64,000 bases of DNA from Sphagnum magellanicum (taxonomy: Eukaryota > Streptophyta > Sphagnopsida > Sphagnales > Sphagnaceae): the NCBI GenBank assembly GCA_021904315.1, contig CM038918.1, positions 4,107,349 through 4,171,348 on the forward strand, in the 5' to 3' direction. The position numbers were made by a program, and so were the translations under genes. Positions 56,120 through 64,000 of the stretch are shown here, one piece after another. The stretch's first letter is position 1. Every line of letters begins with the position of its first letter. Under the pieces are notes generated by a model. The model did not search any database. It was not told where the DNA came from and saw nothing but the letters and a program-made list of their open reading frames with translations.

Positions 56120-56827
56120 TTAATACATCTAATCTACCAAAGGGATTGTATTCAACAAAGGTGGGAACATCGTATCTAGACAAATGAAGGTTTTCCAAGT
56201 AAGGGAGAACAAACCCCAACAAACACTAGTCCTCTCCACGATAGCCGTCAAAGGAATCCAAAAAAATGGCACTATATGGGCCATTGAACATGTTTTTGTA
56301 TGGCGTATCATCTACAAGCAACATGTTGCTAACGTGAGTATAAGGATAAACATAAAAGAAATCATCAAGGTTCTTGTGGAAAATTGGCTTGTTAGGTTTA
56401 TCTAGCAACAAAAACTTTTGGCTAAACACTTTGGAAGCATGTATAGAAATTTATGTTTTGTGCCCAATGTGATCTAGGTAATATATATTGTGACGTTGGG
56501 CTGGAAACTAAATATAAACTTGGAATTTAATAAAGCATTTCTCTAAAAAATTCTTTCAATCCAAGACGGAGAATGACGGTGTAGGAACCTCTATCTGAAG
56601 CGTGTTGTGATCAAAATTTTGTTTAGATCGAAAATGACATGAAATGGACTCACTTTCACTACAAGTGAATAAGGCACTTTGAAGTCAACACCCGAAGTCA
56701 AAGGAATCTCATCAAAGCCAATTGCAACAACCGCGCTTGAATTTGGCAACTCCAGATTTTTTACTTTTAAACATTCGAAAATCGAAACCCAGAGTCGAAG
56801 GAATCTCATCCAAGCCGGCTTCAACAA
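56120..56827 (-). pseudogene. FCP1/NIF-type HAD phosphatase pseudogene (copy B)
   Basis: The minus strand has an N-terminal lead with 'SSAVVAIGFDEIPLTSGVD', then motif I as 'VIFDLNKILI', a badly broken middle with stops, then a clear C-terminal half: 'KPIFHKNLDDFFYVYPYTHV', 'LLVDDTPYKNMFNGPYSAIF', and after a TAG 'LLGFVLPYLENLHLSRYDVP' and 'TFVEYNPFGRL'. FCP1/NIF domains dephosphorylate Ser on proteins such as RNA polymerase II CTD. Here the second motif I Asp is Asn and the frame is broken, so it is inactive. Two parts of the N-terminal lead are a 97-bp tandem duplication. Confidence 0.75.
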
Positions 56828-56850
56828 CTACAGGTGAATTTGGTGACTCC
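56690..56850. repeat. 97-bp-period duplication inside phosphatase copy B leader
   Basis: The words 'AAGGAATCTCATC' (56701 and 56798) and 'GAATTTGG..ACTCC' (ending 56753 and 56850) recur with exactly 97 bp between copies. On the minus strand both copies encode a variant of 'G[FL]DEIP[LS]T'. Confidence 0.85.
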
Positions 56851-57019
56851 ATATCTTATTTCTTATCTTTTGCCTCCTTAGGAAAAGGTGCGCTAATAAT
56901 TTGAAAAAAATAGATAAATAATAGTTGTAAAAGTTCGAAAATGGACTAACCATAGAAATCAATGAGATTGGAAAATCCAAAACAACATTGGAAGAAAGGA
57001 AAAAAAAAGAATATTTGGA

Positions 57020-57903
57020 CTACTTACTACAAATGTCGAACAATTTCTATAGAAACTGGCGAAACAAGCCATGGTGCATTTTTCGAACAACATTTAAAAT
57101 TTGACATTGTTTTCTTTGATACTTTTAATGGCGCCAAAAGGATAAAGCTCCACAAAGGTGAAAACACTAATCCTAGAGTTATGAAAGAACTCTAAGTACA
57201 GGAAAAGAATATTCATTAGATAATTATCCTCTTTTGGCACGTACTCATAAGATTCAACAAAGATGGCATTAGAGGGTAGATTTAAGCAAGTTCTACAAGG
57301 CATATTGTCTACCAACAATGTATTCCCAAGGTGAGTATCAGGATACCTAGGGAAGAAATCAGAAAGGTTCTTATGATAAATTAATTTATCATGAGTGAGA
57401 TGATCGATACGATAATGACTTGGTTTGATGGGAAACTACAAAAAGAGCTTATTTATCTTACATAGATTTTGACCCATAATCCTTCGTGGATCAATTTCAA
57501 TACCCATCTTTTCTGTTATTTTTCTCAAGTAGGCATTCATCTTGGCAAGTGGAGCAAATGTCCATATATAGATAGTAAATTTCTCTAAACACTTAAGGAG
57601 GAATTCCTTTAGCCTGGGTAAAATGCTCTTGCCTAGTAAGGTAAGACCCTGAGCTAAGTTAAATGGTGGAGGCAAAAGGTGATTGACCCTGAAATATTCC
57701 TTCCCAACAAGGACCCCTTTCAATTCAAAAATCATGTGTAAAGGATTCACCTCCATGTCCTCTATGTCCATAGGAGGAAGAGATCTAAAACCTCCGAAAG
57801 CAAGATCTTTCCCCTTATCTTCCTTGGTAGTCCCAAAAAGAACTCCAAGAAGTGTATCATCTTCGGCACCATCGAATCCTGCAAGGGGCGAATGTGGTCG
57901 CAA
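57020..57903 (-). pseudogene. FCP1/NIF-type HAD phosphatase pseudogene (copy A), nearly intact
   Basis: One minus-strand frame runs from about 57903 to 57020 with only two stops, TAG at 57436-57438 and TAA at 57094-57096. It reads motif I 'MIFELKGVLVG', 'PPPFNLAQGLTLLGKSILPR', 'KFTIYIWTFAPLAKMNAYL', 'DPRRIMGQNLCKINKLF', 'KLIYHKNLSDFFPRYPDTH', 'TLLVDNMPCRTCLNLPSNA' and 'YPFGAIKSIKENNVKF'. This is an FCP1/NIF-type domain. Both motif I aspartates are changed (E and K), and 'VDD' reads 'VDN', so phosphatase activity is unlikely even without the stops. A separate open frame at 57959..58177 lies upstream and may be its 5' exon. Confidence 0.78.
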
Positions 57904-58399
57904 TAGGATTGATCGCTAGAAAGATATGAAAGACCGACTTTTAGACAGAAAACCTCAACTAGGCAAAGGTTGGATTGGAGACAACACCCTCTCCTCCGTC
58001 TTTCTCACCTTTTCGCATGCCTTCTCCAATGCAATTCAATCCCATCAAGTTGTCCAAATAACTAAACAACTGTCTTTTGACTTTCCCCAGGGCCAAAAAA
58101 AACCCCAAGCTTGTCCCAATCATCTGAGTCCTCAAGTGTGTACTTGCTAAAGTCATTAAACAAAGATTCACATTCACCTACAAATAGAAAGTAGTAAAGG
58201 GTCAAGATTTAACAAAATAGGAAAAATGGAAAATAAACAAATTAGAACCAAAAAGAACTTCAAAAAACAAATAGCAAGGATGCAATACGAAGCCAAATAT
58301 TGGAAGGCAAAAAAACTTAGAATAAATATATGTAAGCACAACAAAAGGATTCAATTTTTATCCCATAGAACAAAATTTTCCAATTTTTCAACATCATGT

Positions 58400-58810
58400 T
58401 AGTTTCATGGCCAACATATAGGATGATTTAGTAGCCACCAAATCGTAGTGTTATGAAACCACCAAATAGGACAATTTGGTGGCCACCAGATCGCAATATC
58501 TACAATCTACTAGTTGGTCAATCTGGTGGCAAACGAATTGACCTATATGGTGACTATATCTTAAGGCCACCAATTGGTCGATCTAATGGCCACCAAATTG
58601 TCCCATTTAGTGACAACTAATCTACCAAATCATCCTATTTAATGGAAATTAACTAACCTATCTAATGGCCACTAGATTGTTGTATTTGGTGGCCACCAAA
58701 CACATGTATCTACTAGCCATTATGAAAACATAGATGTGGGCCATCATATGCAGAATATTTGGAACCCAAAGCAATAAAAGAAGGATATTAAACTACCTAG
58801 TGGCCACCAA
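58400..58810. repeat. Short array of GGTGGCCACC-type palindromes, about 24-bp spacing
   Basis: Cores of the type TTGGTGGCCACCAA or relics occur near 58409, 58433, 58458, 58481, 58528, 58550, 58588, 58677, 58691 and 58805. Much of the spacing is 22-25 bp or twice that. This is about half the period of the 62-63 kb array, whose core word is the same. Confidence 0.7.
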
Positions 58811-60053
58811 ATGCATATTACACATTAGAGTAAAATTATGAAGTATTTAAATAAAATGTATTCATAATTTAAATGAATTGTACAATGTTTAATAAGGAAA
58901 GTCGTTAGTCGTAATTTAATCTAGCTCTAGGTGGGCGCAACTCCTTTAGAGGAACTTGTTTGTTCATCTTCGTACCAATATCATCATCATTGACATCCTT
59001 GATATCGTCCTCCTTAATTGCAATGGCTATTTGCGATGGTTCCACAAAGTAGATGTCATGCCATGCTAATACATTGTTGGATGGAATCTCATTGTCTATC
59101 ATTTTCCTTTTTCCAACTGTAGGAGATTAAGAACTCTTTGGAATGACAAATTACCGCTACCTGCTCTTGTGTTCACCTCTTTAATAATAACTCTGCGAGC
59201 AACCTTTCTTCTGTTTTTCTTCCTTCTTACAAGAACGGATGTATCCGCTTCTTATAGTTTTTCTTTTGTGCCTGACCATTGTTGTTTGGGATTTGTAGCC
59301 AGGGTTGGAGCACAAATTGCAAGGGGCATTGGATTTGTATTATACAAAATCAATAGACTAGTCATTGCAATTTTTTTAGCTTTGTCAAGCAAGTCCATTG
59401 GAATGAATTCAAGAACCTAATTTTTTTTTCTTTTGCACATTGCATCAATACTGGTTTAGAATCCTAAATGGACAATAAACCTGATTCATACACATAGATT
59501 TAAGACTTGTGAGAACTTACCAGGCATAGATCTGTTAACACTCCATCACTAAAAATACTGAGACACACCATTCCACACACAAAAGTGGCTACAAAATGAA
59601 TTGAATGGTGTCGAGGTTGAATTTGAACTTACACAACCTCTATTTTTCTTGAAGTGGACAGTCGTAGATCTGGACCCACACTAGAAGACGCCTTGATGCC
59701 AAATCTCCTCCTGCGTAGACTTTCCTTCCTGTGAAGGAAATAAGTAAGCGTATACCAAAAGTGGCAAGTTCATCCACGAACTCAAGCACCTTGATAAAGG
59801 AACTTCCTACTTGGAAACCTAGTAGAATCCATATTCCATAAAAATTTCATCCATGAAATCATCTTCCTAAAGTGTTATGACGAAACTAATAAAAGACTTT
59901 TGGTTGCAAATACATACAATTGTTTTAAAGGAAACCTTAATGGACAACAAGCTTGAGAACACACTTTTCCAATCTATTTGAGAACAAATGTCTAGGTCTT
60001 TAGTTAAAGAATTCATAGTAAAAAAAAAACAAATATCCTCCAAAACTTACTAC
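58811..60053. other. AT-rich stretch with a short minus-strand frame
   Basis: A minus-strand frame at 58905..59102 reads 'PSQIAIAIKEDDIKDVNDDD' and 'VPLKELRPPRARLNYD'. It is protein-like but of no known family and may be part of the decayed gene that follows on the same strand. The rest has no supported feature. Confidence 0.3.
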
Positions 60054-62062
60054 TCATGAAATGGACATTCCTTGAAAAGTCGTCCACAACATCCTTAAGG
60101 CTATTGAGTTCCAAGAATGGATCGACCCTAAATGTGACTCAAAGCAAACAAGGCCAATTTGTGGGTTTGCATCAGTTGACATTGAAATCCACTCCTCAAG
60201 AACCCTGTTAAATTCATTAGAGGGAGGATCTTTGGACATATTCATATGGATCTTCCCCTTGAAGAAATCATCGTTTAACATTTTTTCCAACAACACAAAC
60301 AACACCTTATTATACTTATGTTGTAATTTCATTTTTTCCCACATCTCTTTAGTGTATGATTATGGATTTTGTGTTGTTGGTTGATGATGTCTATGCAATA
60401 CCATGATCTCATTTCTAATCACCCTTCATTTCTTGACATTGTAATAGAACTTCATTAGCATCAGGAGGTGCAAGTTACCTCCCATCGCAGGTTGATGCTA
60501 TAGCAAAATTTCATGCGCTTTCAAACCATGCGCAAATTTCACCATGTGAGACTCCTTTAGTTCCACAAGGCAATTGAATGTTGATTTTCCGATAGGTTGT
60601 GGTTTTAAAAGTAGTTTGTCATACTTGTCCAAAATCTTTCCCTACTCCCACAATAACAAAATCTATTTTCACTCTTCATAGAGTAGGTCTAAAAGCAATA
60701 GTATTGACATACATTCCTTCACCAATCAAACTACAAACATAGTTGTCAAGGAAGCCTTGAAGCTTTGCATGAAACCAATAAAACACATTAGATCATTTCC
60801 AACAACAAACATTCAACATGGATTTCTTGTGGAAAATATTTTTTGAAAATCCATACCTTGTAAGCTTGTGTCTTCTTCATGTTTTGTTTGAATTGTAGGC
60901 TTGGTCGATCGAGCTCAATCCATATTTTTCAAGCATGTTGAAGATTTTCCCTATATGAAGGGATCAAATTTTCCAACATATTTGGATTATTGAGGATAGA
61001 CGAAGGCTTACAAAACTTTATAGAATCAACATTCTAGATGACAACGATACCAAAGGCCTGGAATTGCTCACGTATGTTGTCATTGACATCATCCATCATG
61101 AGTATTTCCTAAGGAAATAAATCAACAAATTAACTCGAAGGAATTCAACAAGACAACTAGAGTAATGGGTGGGGACTCAAAACAAAACACTATAGTATGG
61201 AAATTACCTTCATGGCCTAGATGGTATGTTATCCACCCATAATAAAGAACATCAAATTAGAAACAATAGACTAGTTTCTTGGACGCATTTCCAAAATCTT
61301 AGTTGGATCATTTAGATCAACAAGAATAACAAAAATTGGAGACTACTGATCGATGTAATGGAACATCAAAATTTGATGTTTGATTTTGTTTTTGTGTGTA
61401 TCATTCAATGGGCGGTACATAATTCTCCTAAGAAAAGGCAAGAATCTATCCATAGGAACCTTTACCCTTTCAATAAGCTTGTTTCCAAAGGGAAAATAGT
61501 TTGAGAATTCACTCCTAATTGATTCATCGACATGCTTGCATTCGGTCTCATCAAGGCCCTTGGGATATTTCTTCATGTCAAGGTTGTTAATCATCTTATC
61601 CCTTTTTTCTTCTATTGTCACCTCCTTTTTTTACTTTATGGGAACCCTAATAACCGATGAACCCTCAACATCAATTTGAGCCACTTCAAAAGTTGTCACC
61701 ATTCTATTTTTCTTTTCGATGATTATCATAGTCACCATTTCATCCCACATTTGGTGTATTAGCTTTGCTATCCTATTCGAGAACTTTGCAACCTTGAATT
61801 TTCTTTTCTCACAACTTTTTAAGTGCAAGTTGTTGTCCATTTTTAAAATCGGGCAGATGATCCCAACTTGCAATGAAGAGAATGGCACTGACATGAAAAC
61901 CACAACTTGTTGTGGATCATCCTTGTAGGCTTTAAGGTTGACATCATGAGCATATTTAACTTTGTCAAGGTCCTTCCATTTTTCGAATTGGAAACACCAC
62001 TCAATATGTGGCGTTTCCATCGTTTGTTCAATACCCCACCTATCTACCTCCTTGTCTAACAA
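60054..62062 (-). pseudogene. Decayed gene of unknown family
   Basis: The minus strand keeps long same-frame blocks interrupted by stops. 61343..62062 has a single TAA at about 61631 ('HIEWCFQFEKWKDLDKVKYA', 'DPQQVVVFMSVPFSSLQVGI', 'KLIERVKVPMDRFLPFLRRI'). A block lies near 60880-61100 ('ENLQHA-KIWIELDRPSLQF'), and 60054..60700 reads 'KSTFNCLVELKESHMVKFAH', then 'YNKVLFVLLEKMLNDDFFKG'. One TAG|GAAATACTC acceptor-like site near 61110 suggests introns. The composition is real protein, with many K and M residues. I do not recognise the family. It may be the gene of a transposable element. Confidence 0.5.
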
Positions 62063-62295
62063 CTAGATGCCAACATTTGCATTTTCATAGTTATTGCCCT
62101 ACCCCAATTTCTCCCCCAAGATTTTGATGAAGAGGTGAGTACGAAGATCATTACAACATGGACAAGCAAATTGTTTTAACAATAGAAAAATAAAGGAGCT
62201 AATCTAGCAACTACCAAATAACAATATTTCCTAGCCCCATGCATTTTCTACTAGTCTTCTAGATCATTTTTTCTATGAAAACTAGCACTATTAAT
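62063..62295. other. Spacer before the palindromic array
   Basis: AT-rich, no gene. A diverged array word lies near 62208, about two periods before the first clear unit. Confidence 0.35.
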
Positions 62296-63445
62296 GATCA
62301 TTTGGCCACGAGATTGTTACCAATGCTAGTCCTTTGGGGCGCAATGATTTGGTGGCCATTAGATTGTTACAAGGGTTAGTCCTTAGGGATGTAACGATTT
62401 GGTGGCAACCAGATCATTATAAGGGTTAGTCCATGATCTGGTGGTCACCAAATTCTTATTTCCCCTTAAGACTAGCATTAGTAACAATCTCATGGCCAAA
62501 TGATCATTAGGTTTTTAAATATTGACCTTGCAACGATCTAATGGCCACCAAATTATTACATGTTATTAAAGGAAAGATGGTACCTACCTAATGGCCATTA
62601 AATAGTTAGGTTTTCAAATACTAACCCTTCAACAATATGGTGAGCACTAGATTTTGTGCGTCCCCGAGGACCAAGGTTTGTAACGATCTCGTGGCCACTA
62701 GATTGTTACCATCATGAGGGCTTTCATTATTAACAATCTAATTGCCATTAAATTGTTAGGTCTTCAAATATTAACCCTACAATAGTTTGGCAACCACTAA
62801 ATCGTTACATGTTTTTGGAGGAACAATAGTACCTGCTTGGTGGCAACCAAATAGTTAGGTTTTTGAATATTGACCCTTTAACAATCTAGTGGCCACTAGA
62901 TCTTGTGCCCCCAAGGACCAATGTTATTAACAATCTAGTGGCCACCAAATCATTACCATTGCAAAGGTTTTCATTGTTAGCGATGTAGTGGCCACTAGAT
63001 CGTTAGGTTTTCAAATACTGACCCTGAATTGATCTGGTGGCCACCAAATAATTAAGACTTCAAATATTGACCCTAAATTGATCTGGTGGTCACTAGATTA
63101 TTATTGATGCAAGAACCTGCTTTGTTAATGATTTGGTGGCCATTGGATTATTAACAACGCAAAGACCTATGTTGTTAATGATCTAGTGGCCATTGGATCA
63201 TTAACAACGCAAAGAGTTGTGTTGCTAGCAATTTGGTGACCACCAAATTGTTACCAATGCCAAAACTTGGGTTATTGGTGATTGGTGGCCACTAGGTCAT
63301 TACCAACGTGAAGAGTTGCACTAGTGATCTAATGGCCACTAAATTGTTACCAACAAAAAGACCTACATTTTTAATACTCTAGTGGCCACCAAATTTTTGT
63401 CTATGTGAAAGATGGAGATAAAAATTTGGCTACCACCAAATCGTT
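62296..63445. repeat. Palindromic tandem array, about 24 units, 49-50 bp period
   Basis: Centres of GGCC-type dyads lie at about 62304, 62354, 62404, 62443, 62494, 62543, 62593, 62642, 62693, 62743, 62789, 62842, 62891, 62940, 62990, 63039, 63088, 63138, 63188, 63238, 63287, 63334, 63384 and 63430. The best units extend the dyad to 26 bp (AACAATCTAGTGGCC and its complement). Between dyads lie variable AT-rich spacers, often 'TTACCAATG..AAGACCT' or 'TTAGGTTTTCAAATATTGACC'. Units are strongly diverged, but spacing stays near 49-50 bp. No coding frame crosses it. Confidence 0.92.
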
Positions 63446-64000
63446 TCCTCTCAGTTTGCATGGATATCCTTGGAAATCAATTGCGCTTAATGAAAAACAC
63501 TACTCCATCGACCTTAAAAATGGCTATACATAATGCATTCACTTAATCGTTTCTTCATCAAACCTACAACATAAATCCAGAAACATGGACCGAAATGCAT
63601 AAACCTCAAGTCCATTTAAATGTTCTAGTTTTGAAGTTTATGTCCAATTGATATATGCACAAGATTTTATTTTTGCATTGTGCAGAAATTTTTATTGAAT
63701 GAAATTTTTCGCATTCTATATGAAGTGAAGGGTTGTCCTGGTAGAGTGTGATCCTTATCTATTGTACTTGTGCACTATTACTTTTTTTCCTATCCTATGA
63801 AACAAATTGAATTGCATAGGACCAGGGAATTAATGACATACTTTGTCTTTGCAATTGGAGGAAAGGCATCATGTCTTCGACTCAACTACTATGTAATAGT
63901 TATGTAGACAATAACAAAGATCTTTAGCACAATTCTAGTTCAATGTTATTTCCTCAAGGATACAAATTAAAAAGATGTCCAAGAAATTAAAAAGGTTGGG
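63446..64000. other. AT-rich DNA to the window end
   Basis: No supported gene, repeat or RNA. Frames are short on both strands. Confidence 0.4.

Noticed and set aside
62296-63445. CRISPR-like array (regular repeats and spacers)
   Set aside because: Eukaryotic nuclear context, repeats strongly diverged, and no cas-type genes. The conserved part is a short dyad only.

Overview
The window is nuclear DNA of a land plant. It has spliced genes with GT-AG introns, organelle-type PPR proteins of the PLS class, a SPA-type WD40 locus, a plant-type ABCF protein and AT-rich intergenic DNA full of decayed repeats. The PPR wording (tandem triplets built on 'MQQEGV' and 'YAKCGSMEDA') and the lineage-specific intronless kinases suggest a fern, probably homosporous. 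That assignment is my inference from family style, not a search result.

Layout. 0.5-1.4 kb: 3' end of a DCC (DUF393) protein gene on +. 2.8-7.2 kb: a complete ten-exon ABCF5-like gene on -, with a pyrimidine-rich upstream region. 8.4-8.9 kb: a PPR relic. 10.3-12.6 kb: an intact PPR ORF on - whose DYW domain survives only as a broken relic. 13.3-13.6 kb: a GC-rich divergent promoter candidate. 14.4-15.8 kb: a SPA-like WD40 pseudogene carrying a perfect 32-bp fold-back insertion. 17-19.5 kb: a decayed DYW-class PPR gene. 21.3-21.9 kb: an intronless cyclophilin on -.

24.8-50.5 kb holds the main story: four copies of one kinase family. Two are intact (24772-26361 on -, 45789-47360 on +) and two are dead (37672-39311 on -, 48498-49278 on +). 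The proteins join an N-terminal helical region, resembling the MCAfunc/HeLo-type bundle of plant MLKL-like proteins, to a complete Ser/Thr-Tyr kinase domain. All four copies share conserved 3' flanks. Between them lie exons of an unidentified gene, a 3-dehydroquinate synthase II fragment, a DUF7869-type transposase relic, a tRNA-derived SINE and several tandem repeats.

51-64 kb is AT-rich, repeat-dominated and gene-poor. It holds a 93-bp tandem array, transposon relics, three decayed FCP1/NIF-type (HAD) phosphatase copies on -, a decayed protein of unknown family on -, and an unusual array of about 24 units spaced every 49-50 bp. Each array unit is centred on a palindrome of the type CTAGTGGCCACTAG. 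Related copies are scattered across the same region.

Probably functional here: DCC protein, ABCF5-like protein, the truncated PPR protein, cyclophilin and two kinases. Most other coding-like sequence is decaying duplicates.
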